20,082 nt of DNA from JBFJVZ01 sp041623895. GTDB taxonomy: Bacteria > Planctomycetota > Planctomycetia > Pirellulales > Pirellulaceae. Below the pieces are notes generated by a model. That model searched no databases. It saw nothing but the letters and a program-made list of their open reading frames with translations, and was not told the origin of the DNA. The stretch spans positions 1-20,082 of the forward strand of contig JBFJVZ010000088.1 in NCBI GenBank assembly GCA_041623895.1, in the 5' to 3' direction. Positions 13,253 through 20,082 of this stretch are shown piece by piece. The position numbers and the translations under genes were made by a program. How positions within the stretch are numbered: the first letter of the stretch is position 1; each line of letters begins with the position of its first letter.

Positions 13253-15691
13253 ATGATGAGTTTTCTACGCGCCTGCTTGGTGGCGATTCTGTGTGCAGCC
13301 AATTCTCAGTTTCTGTGCGCAGCCACGCTGGAAAAGATAACGGAACAGAATCGGCCGGAAATCGAGGGCAAAGAAGTCGATTGGATCGATGGCGATTATC
13401 TGTTTCGCAATGATTTGATCGTTGGTGTGATTGCACATCCAACCCCGACTCGCGATGCCAACATGACGACCCGAGGTGTCGGGGCCGGATTGATCGATTT
13501 GACGCGCAGAGACGTGCCGTCGGATCAACTGACTGCGTTTTACCCAGCTGGCGGACGTTACGCGTTTGTCGATGACAAGTTGGTCCAACTTAAAAAGTCG
13601 GATGACGCGGTCAGCTGGCGTTGTCGATCGACGTCCTCGCTGGCCGGTAATGACACGCAGTGCACCGTCGAGTATCGGCTCCGCGATGGGGAACCGTTTA
13701 TCACTTGCCTTGTCCGTATCAGTGGTGATCAGCTTACAAAGATCGCGGCCTTTGACTCGGTGCGAGCCGATCGAACATTCAACTTTTCGTCACTGAAAGG
13801 TACGTCGACCGCGTTTTGCGAGGACGAGTACTTTCGGCAAACGTATGGATTTCAAGCCACGGTCGGCAGCGCGACGCCAAAGTGGGAAAGCGGCCGCGCA
13901 CGAAAATTGACTTATCCGGATGGACTGCAACAGGACGACGGGAACAGCGTCTCTTGGCAAACACGGATTTATCCGGCCAGTTCGTCACTCGATTTACTTG
14001 GGCTGACCAAAGGTGCCGCTCCGCAGACTTTTCAGCTTCAGGGTGCGGTAGGCGATCAGCCGCGAGTCAAGTTCACGATGTCCGCTGGCGACATCTCGCC
14101 GCTGAAGCCGGACGCAGTTTGGCGGACCGAGCCATCGGGTAACTCGGTGGTGCACCTCTTGCCCGGACGATACTCCATCCGAGTCGAAGCGATCGGTCAC
14201 AAACCCGTCGAGCGATCGATCGAGGTGTCAGACCAACCGGCAACGCATTCCTTTCAACTCGGGACTGCGTCCAGAGTGACCGCAACGATCACGGACGAAT
14301 CCGGCGGCGAGATTCCATGTAAAGTCAGTTTCTATGGTCTGGAAGTTGACGGCAAGAAAACACCCGACCCCAATTTTGGACTGGATAGCCAAGACGGATC
14401 CGTCGGCAACACCGTCTATTCCGCCGATGGAACCTTCGTGCGCTCAATCCCGGCGGGTACTTACGAAGCCGTGATCAGTCACGGACCGGAATTCGATGCT
14501 GTATTCAAGAGAATCACCGTGCCCGTCGACGGTAACACGGAGCTAACAGCGAAACTGAATCGTGTGGTCGACACAACTGGTTGGGTCAGCGCCGAACTTC
14601 ACAGCCACAGCTCGCCGTCGGGTGATAACACGTCATCGCAACTGGGACGCGTGGAGAATTTGCTTTGCGAACATTTGGAGTTCTCGCCGTGCACCGAACA
14701 TCAGCGAGTCGAGTCCTACGATGATCAATTGCGCGTGCTCGAGGCGACCCATTTGATGGCCACCTGCAGCGGGATGGAATTGACTGGAAGCCTGTTGCCC
14801 ATTAATCACCAGAACGCCTTTCCATTGAAATGGAAACCGTATGCACAGGACGGCGGCGGACCGCGGATCGACAATAACCCGGTGACTCAGATCGCACGCT
14901 TGGCGATGTGGGATGACGAATCAAAAAAAGTTGTGCAGACCAACCACCCCAACATGCGGCAGATGCTTTTCGATAGAAACTTGGATGGCAAGGAAGATGG
15001 TGGATATGCAAAGATGCTGGACTACATGGACGTTATCGAAGTCCATCCGCCGCAAGATATTTTCGTCGACCCGGCCACAATCAGTGACGTCAAGAAACGC
15101 GATCAGAATCGAATCCGTCCTTGGATGGAGTTGATTAAGAGCGGCCGCAGAATCCCGGGCGTTGTCAACACGGACGCCCACTACAATTGGCATGGCAGCG
15201 GTTGGCTCCGCAATTGGCTTCGCAGCAGCAGCGATGACCCAGCCAATATCAAGACCGAAGAGATGATCAACAGTTTGGAAGCGGGCCGGATTGTGATGTC
15301 AACGGGCCCCTACATGACCGTTCAGTTGCATCACAACGACCTGAAACAGCCGGCGGAAATAGGCGACCAGGTTACCATCGATGCAAATGCAGCGGAGCTG
15401 GCAGTAACGATTCAATGTGCCAATTGGCTGGACGTGAACCGTGTCGAAGTGTTCGTTAACGGAGAAATTCAACCCGAGTTGTCTCGTCGACGTTCGACGC
15501 ATCCAGATGCTTTTGCCAGCGGCGTGGTGAAGTTCGACCAGCGACTCCCAATCGAGATCACCGGCGACTCATTCATTATCGTCGCGGCCATCGGCGAGAA
15601 AATGCAACTTGGCCGCGTGATGGGAACGGGCTACGGAAAGATGCCGCCTGTCGTTGTCAGCAATCCGATCTTCGTAAAAGCACCGGAGTGA
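13253..15691 (+). CDS. Exported CehA/McbA-type PHP-domain metallohydrolase
   Basis: 812 residues from tandem ATGs at 13253 and 13256; GAAGAG at 13243-13248 is better spaced for the second. A signal peptide spans about residues 1-24. Residues 25-290 are a beta-rich N-terminal domain. Two carboxypeptidase-regulatory-like sandwiches (about 295-335 and 338-435) precede the catalytic PHP domain at about 445-690: ELHSHSSPSGDN (448-459), TEHQR (481-485; TDH is usual), TNHPN (563-567) and NTDAHYN (639-645) are the metal-binding segments. A C-terminal sandwich follows with VEVFVNGE (731-738). CehA and McbA hydrolyse carbaryl, but most relatives have unknown substrates, and phosphoester or amide hydrolysis outside the cytoplasm is all that can be inferred. 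It is convergent with the kinase gene, with 12 bases between stops. Confidence 0.85.
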   Translation: MMSFLRACLVAILCAANSQFLCAATLEKITEQNRPEIEGKEVDWIDGDYLFRNDLIVGVIAHPTPTRDANMTTRGVGAGLIDLTRRDVPSDQLTAFYPAGGRYAFVDDKLVQLKKSDDAVSWRCRSTSSLAGNDTQCTVEYRLRDGEPFITCLVRISGDQLTKIAAFDSVRADRTFNFSSLKGTSTAFCEDEYFRQTYGFQATVGSATPKWESGRARKLTYPDGLQQDDGNSVSWQTRIYPASSSLDLLGLTKGAAPQTFQLQGAVGDQPRVKFTMSAGDISPLKPDAVWRTEPSGNSVVHLLPGRYSIRVEAIGHKPVERSIEVSDQPATHSFQLGTASRVTATITDESGGEIPCKVSFYGLEVDGKKTPDPNFGLDSQDGSVGNTVYSADGTFVRSIPAGTYEAVISHGPEFDAVFKRITVPVDGNTELTAKLNRVVDTTGWVSAELHSHSSPSGDNTSSQLGRVENLLCEHLEFSPCTEHQRVESYDDQLRVLEATHLMATCSGMELTGSLLPINHQNAFPLKWKPYAQDGGGPRIDNNPVTQIARLAMWDDESKKVVQTNHPNMRQMLFDRNLDGKEDGGYAKMLDYMDVIEVHPPQDIFVDPATISDVKKRDQNRIRPWMELIKSGRRIPGVVNTDAHYNWHGSGWLRNWLRSSSDDPANIKTEEMINSLEAGRIVMSTGPYMTVQLHHNDLKQPAEIGDQVTIDANAAELAVTIQCANWLDVNRVEVFVNGEIQPELSRRRSTHPDAFASGVVKFDQRLPIEITGDSFIIVAAIGEKMQLGRVMGTGYGKMPPVVVSNPIFVKAPE

Positions 15692-15703
15692 GAGTCTTCG
15701 GCT

Positions 15704-17455
15704 TTAAGGTTGCTGTTCCAATTCGAGATCGTCCACGGCCCGCGGCTCTACTCGCGCCGCCGCCTCCTGTTCGGCTTCTCGTGCTTTGACCGCGTGCAAC
15801 GTCAACTGTTGAATCATCTTGGATTGAGTGTAAGCCTGAACCGGAAATAAGAATAACATCAACGTTGCGACGGTGACGCATGATCCGGCCACATGGCCGC
15901 GCAAGTCTCTTGGCATCTTTCTCTCGGCTACGCCTTTTTGACGAGCACGAACGATCGCGATCGCCACCAGCGCAAGCACCAGTGCGATCGGGCCGATTGT
16001 CAGCAGCGTTGTTGCGATCGTGACCAGCAGCGGCATCGCCGGATCGATGATCCACTCGGTCATCGGGCTTTGACTGATGTGGTATTTTCCGGCTGCACCT
16101 CCACCCCCGACGATGTAGCCGGCCGCACCTCCTCCGTAAGCGAATAGACCAACGGCTCCGCCGCCAAATGCGATGGCACCAACCGCGCCGCCTCCCGTGG
16201 CGATACCCAGCGCAAGCGCCACGCCGCCGCATGCCATTTGCAATGCGATCGCAACCCCACCCAGCGCGTTGATCCCAACTGCGACGCCACCAACAGAGAC
16301 GATGCCTAGACTGACCCCGCCCAATGCAATGCCGCCAATCGCGACATCACCGATTGCGATCAGCCCTTTTGCCACCAGCTTCTGCCCCGTCCGTGGGTGG
16401 TGACCGTAGGCGACATGCAGCACGGGCCAACCGAATAGTTTCGCATTGGATTTCCATTCTCGGCCAGTACGGATCCCGCCCATCCGTCGGCGATGATGGA
16501 TTTCGGCGGGTGCCCAAGGCGCACTTCCATCGTACGGCTCGGCATCGGAGAGCGACTGAAGTTCACTTTCCAGATCTTCAATGTGTTGATATCGATCCGC
16601 TGGTTCACGCGACAAGGTTCGCATCACGACGTCATCGATTCTTGGATCCAGCATGTTCTTTTCACTTGGCGGCGCGAATTTGCCCATCGGCACCTGGCCG
16701 GTCAACAGTTCGTAAAAGACAACGCCCAGCGAATAAACGTCCGCACGGTGATCAACATCGGTGCCGTCCAACTGCTCTGGCGCCATGTAACGCAAGGTTC
16801 CCAGACGCGCTCCCGTCGCCGTCAACATCGTTTCGGCACGATCAGATTCCGAGATCTTGGCGAGTCCAAAGTCAGCGACTTTCACGCGCCCGCCGGTACC
16901 CAACAAAATGTTTTCCGGCTTGATGTCCCGGTGCACGACACCCTGCCCGTGTGCATACGACAAAGCAGAGCAGATTTGCGGAATGATCTTCATCGCTGAT
17001 TCCGAATCCACGGCGCCGGCATCGATCGCTTCGCGCAGGGTGGTTCCTTCGATGTATTCCATCACGATGTAGCACAAACCGTCCGAGACGCCGCTGCCAA
17101 ATACGCGGACAATGTTTTCATGATCAAGTTTTGCCAGCGCACGAGCTTCGCGGCGAAACCGTTGTGCAAATGCCGGATCGCGGGAGAGTGATTGAGGCAG
17201 AATCTTGACGGCAACATTGCGATCCAGGTCGTGCTGGTGAGCCAGATAGACAGCACCCATGCCCCCGCGTCCGATCAGCGAAGTAAACTCGATGCCCGGA
17301 ATGCGCCCCTGTAGCTCGCTGACTGCCGGCGGCGCGAAGTTGCCCGCATTGGCCATCGCATCGGTTTGACCAAGGCGAATCAAACAGGCTGGACAAATCC
17401 CATCGGGACTGCCGGCTGGAATGGGCGCTTGGCAGTGCTGGCAGGTTGGAGTCAT
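15704..17455 (-). CDS. Ser/Thr protein kinase with zinc ribbon, glycine-pentad tract and membrane segments
   Basis: 583 residues from ATG at 17455 to the stop at 15704-15706. In order: a zinc ribbon (C5, C8, C21, C24); a Hanks-type kinase domain, about 57-305, with GRGGMGAVY (62-70), VAVK (K84), the E103 partner, HRDIKPEN (175-182), DFG (195-197) and APE (225-227), so it should be active; a linker with FGWPVLHVAYG (341-351); a tract of glycine every fifth residue (364-456); two hydrophobic segments (about 475-503 and 522-540); and a charged helical tail. The kinase domain is expected to be cytoplasmic. The sigma-factor gene lies 298 bases upstream on the same strand; such kinases and ECF-type sigma factors are recurrent neighbours in planctomycetes. 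GGGGA is 8 bases before the ATG, inside a predicted RNA stem. Targets are unknown. Confidence 0.93.
   Translation of the reverse strand: MTPTCQHCQAPIPAGSPDGICPACLIRLGQTDAMANAGNFAPPAVSELQGRIPGIEFTSLIGRGGMGAVYLAHQHDLDRNVAVKILPQSLSRDPAFAQRFRREARALAKLDHENIVRVFGSGVSDGLCYIVMEYIEGTTLREAIDAGAVDSESAMKIIPQICSALSYAHGQGVVHRDIKPENILLGTGGRVKVADFGLAKISESDRAETMLTATGARLGTLRYMAPEQLDGTDVDHRADVYSLGVVFYELLTGQVPMGKFAPPSEKNMLDPRIDDVVMRTLSREPADRYQHIEDLESELQSLSDAEPYDGSAPWAPAEIHHRRRMGGIRTGREWKSNAKLFGWPVLHVAYGHHPRTGQKLVAKGLIAIGDVAIGGIALGGVSLGIVSVGGVAVGINALGGVAIALQMACGGVALALGIATGGGAVGAIAFGGGAVGLFAYGGGAAGYIVGGGGAAGKYHISQSPMTEWIIDPAMPLLVTIATTLLTIGPIALVLALVAIAIVRARQKGVAERKMPRDLRGHVAGSCVTVATLMLFLFPVQAYTQSKMIQQLTLHAVKAREAEQEAAARVEPRAVDDLELEQQP
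16088..16366 (-). repeat. Glycine pentad tract inside the kinase (Gxx[A/S]-hydrophobic)
   Basis: From residue 364 glycine falls at 364, 369, 374, 379, 384, 389, 394 and 399. After a two-residue slip around 404-420 it returns at 421, 426, 431, 436, 441, 446, 451 and 456. The pentad is mostly G-x-x-A/S-hydrophobic (GLIAI, GDVAI, GGIAL, GGVSL). The strict period of five suggests a solenoid akin to pentapeptide-repeat beta helices, though without their Asn/Asp-Leu pattern. Seen directly; the fold is inferred. Confidence 0.8.
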
Positions 17456-17461
17456 GGCGAA

Positions 17462-17553
17462 AATCCCCGCTAATTGTCGGTGTATTGATTTCTACACCGA
17501 ACGCAGCGTGAGGTTACAGAGATCAGTGCATTTTTTTCTGCCCAGCGGGGATT
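17462..17553 (-). promoter_or_regulatory. Structured 5' leader of the kinase gene covering its ribosome site
   Basis: On the minus strand, AATCCCCGCT (17553-17544) and AGCGGGGATT (17471-17462) are perfect 10-bp complements. The second arm contains the GGGGA that is the likely ribosome binding site, ending 6 bases before the ATG. Enclosed is an 8-bp perfect hairpin, TCGGTGTA/TACACCGA (17500-17493 and 17484-17477) with an 8-base loop. When the long stem forms, the ribosome site would be hidden. The pairing is seen directly; that the region is transcribed and regulatory is inferred. Confidence 0.5.
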
Positions 17554-17595
17554 GGTGTGGTTCGGTGGTGGGAAAGCAGGCTTTTTTGACTTTCT

Positions 17596-17641
17596 CATTC
17601 GACGTTTCTTGCTGGATGTTCGGCGGTTTTCATTGCCTGAC
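17596..17641. repeat. Second copy of the dispersed 46-base element
   Basis: Aligns without gaps to the reverse complement of 1257-1302, 38 of 46 bases identical, including ATTCGAC, CTGGATGTTC (with one change) and GCGGTTTTCA. Unlike the first copy it has no inverted second arm. It lies in the sigma factor-kinase gap, upstream of the structured kinase leader. Confidence 0.7.
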
Positions 17642-17753
17642 AAACACGGGCCTGCACAATCTCAAATCTCTATCTCAAATTTCAAATCAGGTATCCGCCT
17701 TTGGCGTTGGTCCCGGAAAGTTCCAGCACGGTTTGGATGTCTTCCGACTTCCG

Positions 17754-18503
17754 CTACGGCTGTAGTGCCGCCAGCAACAGCTTTAGCTCCTCGTCGACCA
17801 GGGATTCGTCGTTCGCGTCAGAAACGTCGACCGTCATCGCCACTTCCTCGCGAAGAGCTTCCGCAAATTGTCTTCTCAATCGATGGGCGGCAACCTTGAC
17901 AGAATTGACGCTGCACGAGAGCTGCTCAGCAACCGCTGCCTGAGTCGGCGGAGTGCCCGACGGTGCAACCAGCAATTTCAAAGCCTCGAATCTTTCTAAT
18001 CGCCCTTTCGCTTCATACTCGGATCTCAACCGCTGCATCGCGGATTCGATGACGGCCAAAGCCCAACGCCGCTCGTACAATCGCTCGGGTGTCCACTGGT
18101 CGACCGGTTCAATGTCATATCGTTTTTCGCCAGCGGCGGACTCCAGGGAGATTTGATGGAACTGACCACCGCGCCGCCGTGTCGTTGCCGCGCGATGCCG
18201 GTTGGCGACGTGATTGCGGCAGGCGGTCAACAGGAACGTTCGAAAGCGGCCCCGATCGGGATCGGCCGACTTCAGGCTTTCCCGTGACAACAGATCCGCG
18301 AAAAAACTTTGTACGTGATCCTGGGCGACGTCCGCATCATGTCCACTGCGACGAAGATACGCGTACAAGGGATACCAATATTGGGCGCACAATCGCTCCA
18401 ACGCCGTCCGAGCGTCTTTGTCCAAGCTGGTAGCCTGAAGCACATCGGACCAACAGGTCGTCTGAAAGCCGAAATTTTGCCGCTCACCCAACGCCAATTC
18501 CAT
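17754..18503 (-). CDS. ECF-type sigma factor (planctomycete kinase-linked group)
   Basis: 249 residues from ATG at 18503 to the stop at 17754-17756. An in-frame TTG at 18527 would add eight residues; neither start has a clear ribosome site, so the start is tentative. Region 2 spans about 35-105: LERLCAQYWYPLYAYLRRSG, then DVAQDHVQSFFADLL and GRFRTFLLTACRNHVANRHR. Region 4 is at about 183-218, with PPTQAAVAEQLSCSVNSVKVAAHRLRR forming the helix-turn-helix. The protein is longer than classical ECF factors (about 180-200 residues) because of a linker at 105-160 and a 30-residue acidic C-terminal tail. No anti-sigma factor is adjacent; the kinase downstream is the probable regulator, as in other planctomycete pairs. 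The target promoters are unknown. Confidence 0.88.
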   Translation of the reverse strand: MELALGERQNFGFQTTCWSDVLQATSLDKDARTALERLCAQYWYPLYAYLRRSGHDADVAQDHVQSFFADLLSRESLKSADPDRGRFRTFLLTACRNHVANRHRAATTRRRGGQFHQISLESAAGEKRYDIEPVDQWTPERLYERRWALAVIESAMQRLRSEYEAKGRLERFEALKLLVAPSGTPPTQAAVAEQLSCSVNSVKVAAHRLRRQFAEALREEVAMTVDVSDANDESLVDEELKLLLAALQP

Positions 18504-18712
18504 CGTGAATAGAGAATGAATTCGCAATCCGACCTAGGCGGACAAACGCACCCACTGCAGACAGATACAACACTCAGTCCAAAAGGTTACAACAAACTCG
18601 AAGTTCCGTGTGCGCACGCCGATGGGATCTTCGTTCATCTGTTATTCTGGTTGTCCGTAGGATTTGATTTTTGCCTGCGTTCAACTGCGAATCAAGATTC
18701 TTTCTAAAGTGA
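18504..18712. other. Divergent promoter region
   Basis: 209 bases between the minus-strand sigma factor and the plus-strand membrane protein. It must hold both promoters. I found AT-rich stretches near 18640-18680 but no convincing -35/-10 pair on either strand, and no inverted repeat longer than 6 bp. Confidence 0.5.
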
Positions 18713-19897
18713 ATGACCAACAACGACCAACAGCGCGCCATCAATCCTTATCAGCCGCCGGCGATGGTCGATGCCGTTCCCGGCGAGTTTGCGTATCTTG
18801 ATGTCAACTTGGATCTTGATGACAAGCACCCTCTTCCCTATGCGGGTGTGCCAACGGAAGATGATCTGAATCAGTTTCTAGAAAATTACGAAACGCTCGG
18901 TTCATTGCCGATCTTTTTCATCGTGACGTTCATGTCGCTGCTGCAAATTTGGGCGATCGTCGTCAGCGGGGCATTCGCTTTAACAGTCGCCGGGGGGAAT
19001 CTGATCTTCTCGCTGGTGATCATCACATCGACTCGTTGGTACCGGGCGTTGGTGTTTCGTTCGCAGCATCCCAACTGGTCCGAGCGTGTCGAGGGTGAAT
19101 TGGCCACCGACGGAATTCGCATCAACAGCCAACACGAATCCTGCTATTATCGATGGAGCTGGTTTTCGGGCGTCGTGATCTCCGACAGCGTGGTTGGATT
19201 TGTGCCGGCACAAGAATCTGAGATGCCTTTGCTGATTAGCACCAGCATGCTGCCCGAGTCTGAAACCTTTACGCGGCTAAAGGGCTTTGCGCGTTCGGCA
19301 AAAGTTATCTGTGAGAATGAAGTCTCCAACGCGAGCATCCAATGGGCCATTCAGCAAGTGATGCGAGAGCCGAAGCGGCAACGATCGGCGGTCCCACCGG
19401 CCGGAGCAATTGAGTTCCGGGGGCCGGTCACCGGTGAGGACCTCAAGCCTTTTTCTCAGCAGCTGTCCCTGACGGGCCGACCGCCGCGAACCCAGGTCAT
19501 TCGGTTGTTGCTATTGTTTGGCGCGGGGCTCGTCGCATTGGGATTGGTGTTGCTGATTGGACAAGCCTTGGACCCCGCCATCGTGCTGATCGGGCTGCTT
19601 GCCCCGGCTCCCTTGATCTTGCTTGTGCTGCTCAGGCAACGTCGCCGAGCAAAGTTTAGCAGTGCCGATCATTTGCTTTATTATCTGATCGCGTTTGCCA
19701 CCAACGAAGGGATCACAACGGATTTCTTCGTTTCGGTGACAACCGTGGCTTGGTCAGAGTTGGCGGTCAAGGCTGCTGCCGCTGACCGGATGTTGATCGG
19801 CCGCAAGGGTTCACAAAAAGTCTTGCTCGCGCGCCAGGATATGTTTTCCAGTGAAGCCCAGTGGCAAGAATTCGTTGACAAGATTCCGAAGCTTTGA
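18713..19897 (+). CDS. Membrane protein with two similar halves (YcxB-like)
   Basis: 394 residues from ATG at 18713 to TGA. It starts with NPYQPP (11-16), a short motif common at the N-terminus of planctomycete membrane proteins of unknown role. Each half has an acidic lead-in (PTEDDLNQFLENYE at 47-60; VTGEDLKPFSQQL at 239-251), a two-helix membrane hairpin (about 64-106 and 262-307) and a beta-rich cytoplasmic domain (GELATDGIRI then WSWFSGVVISD at 128-158; NEGITTDFF then TVAWSELAVKAAAADRMLI at 331-362) ending near a KGFARSAK or FVDKIPKL helix. The beta domains resemble the YcxB-like C-terminal domain. An internal duplication is the simplest reading. No catalytic residues are evident and the function is unknown. 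The ribosome site is poor. Confidence 0.75.
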   Translation: MTNNDQQRAINPYQPPAMVDAVPGEFAYLDVNLDLDDKHPLPYAGVPTEDDLNQFLENYETLGSLPIFFIVTFMSLLQIWAIVVSGAFALTVAGGNLIFSLVIITSTRWYRALVFRSQHPNWSERVEGELATDGIRINSQHESCYYRWSWFSGVVISDSVVGFVPAQESEMPLLISTSMLPESETFTRLKGFARSAKVICENEVSNASIQWAIQQVMREPKRQRSAVPPAGAIEFRGPVTGEDLKPFSQQLSLTGRPPRTQVIRLLLLFGAGLVALGLVLLIGQALDPAIVLIGLLAPAPLILLVLLRQRRRAKFSSADHLLYYLIAFATNEGITTDFFVSVTTVAWSELAVKAAAADRMLIGRKGSQKVLLARQDMFSSEAQWQEFVDKIPKL

Positions 19898-19912
19898 TCG
19901 ATGTGCAACAAA

Positions 19913-19941
19913 TGTAGGCCAGGACCTGGAGAGCGTCCGGC
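19913..19941 (+). repeat. Degenerate copy of the GTAGGCCGGACC repeat, as a hairpin
   Basis: TGTAGGCC-A-GGACC carries the same core as 1006-1017 with one inserted base, and is followed by GTCCGGC (19935-19941), which pairs with GCC(A)GGAC to give a 7-bp stem with one bulge. It begins 15 bases after the membrane-protein stop codon, so it may also act at the 3' end of that transcript. Confidence 0.55.
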
Positions 19942-20082
19942 TTAGGAACCGCTGAGCAACAATCATGAAAAGAACCACGAAGTGGTGGCAGCGTAAAGCC
20001 TGGCGTGAACCAACGGCAGTTGTCGCATTGTTGTGACAAATCAAAACGTCGATGCCTGCAACTACCGTGACTCAAGAGAAAA
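19942..20082. other. Right-edge sequence without a supported gene
   Basis: 141 bases. The longest sensible frame is a 23-codon ATG frame from 19965 (ending at a TGA at 20034-20036) with no ribosome site, which I do not call. A GGCAGTTGTC at 20016-20025 is one base off the BlaI operator core, but its flanks are not symmetric. Confidence 0.4.

Noticed and set aside
13132..13302. N-terminal extension of the methyltransferase to 13302
   Set aside because: It would overlap the divergent metallohydrolase start, and the added residues show no fold or ribosome site.
15657..16232. Minus-strand frame of 191 codons, very Arg-rich
   Set aside because: Shifted-frame shadow of the glycine-rich part of the kinase; GGC/GCG-rich DNA reads as Arg in this frame.
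16324..16923. Plus-strand frame of 199 codons
   Set aside because: Antisense to the kinase domain, whose catalytic motifs are complete.
20013..20027. GGCAGTTGTC core resembling the BlaI operator at the right edge
   Set aside because: Only 4 of 7 arm positions are symmetric and no promoter or gene start is visible before the window ends.
19965..20036. 23-codon ATG frame at the right edge
   Set aside because: No ribosome site, Trp/Arg-rich, and too short to support without homology.

Overview
The window looks like chromosomal DNA of a planctomycete, probably from the Pirellulaceae (Rhodopirellula-like) group. The grounds are: a DUF1549/DUF1553 protein next to a DUF1501 protein, a PQQ-type propeller with the FRGDGTSAGD start, an NPYQPP N-terminus, an ECF-type sigma factor with a YWYPLYAYLRR region 2 next to a zinc-ribbon Ser/Thr kinase, and many exported proteins of unknown role. 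I see no rRNA, tRNA, CRISPR array, transposase or phage gene. This family-level placement is inference from protein character only.

Layout. Positions 1-2848 are all on the minus strand: a two-helix potassium channel with an RCK domain (cut by the left edge), a 542-base gap with two inverted-repeat elements, a small two-helix membrane protein and a creatininase-family hydrolase. A divergent gap leads to a plus-strand PilZ protein followed by a likely terminator. Positions 3498-9101 hold the most notable block: a promoter with a BlaI-type operator, then a BlaI/MecI-family repressor, an M56 (BlaR1-type) membrane metalloprotease, a compact DUF1549/DUF1553 protein and a Tat-exported DUF1501 protein. 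These are packed with overlaps of 1 and 11 bases and a 23-base gap, so they are probably one operon. The M56 protein has no visible penicillin-binding domain. Its exported C-terminus is instead about five tandem units of roughly 92 residues, which I do not recognise.

Positions 9102-11878 hold a 320-base gap and two exported proteins (a helical-repeat plus beta-sandwich protein and a PQQ-type propeller). Positions 12034-13131 (minus) hold a small helical protein and a class I methyltransferase, divergent from a large exported PHP-domain (CehA/McbA-type) metallohydrolase at 13253-15691. That gene converges, 12 bases stop to stop, on the Ser/Thr kinase at 15704-17455. The kinase carries a strict glycine pentad tract between its kinase domain and its membrane segments. 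Its leader has a 10-bp perfect stem covering the likely ribosome binding site, with an 8-bp hairpin inside. Upstream on the same strand is the ECF-type sigma factor. Divergent from it is a membrane protein made of two similar halves. The right end is non-coding with a second copy of a GTAGGCC-type repeat.

How the genes may work together (inference): the BlaI/M56 pair would sense an extracellular signal through the repeat domain, the protease would relieve BlaI repression, and the exported DUF1549/1553-DUF1501 pair would be induced with it. The sigma factor and kinase look like a linked signalling pair, possibly with RNA-level control of kinase translation.
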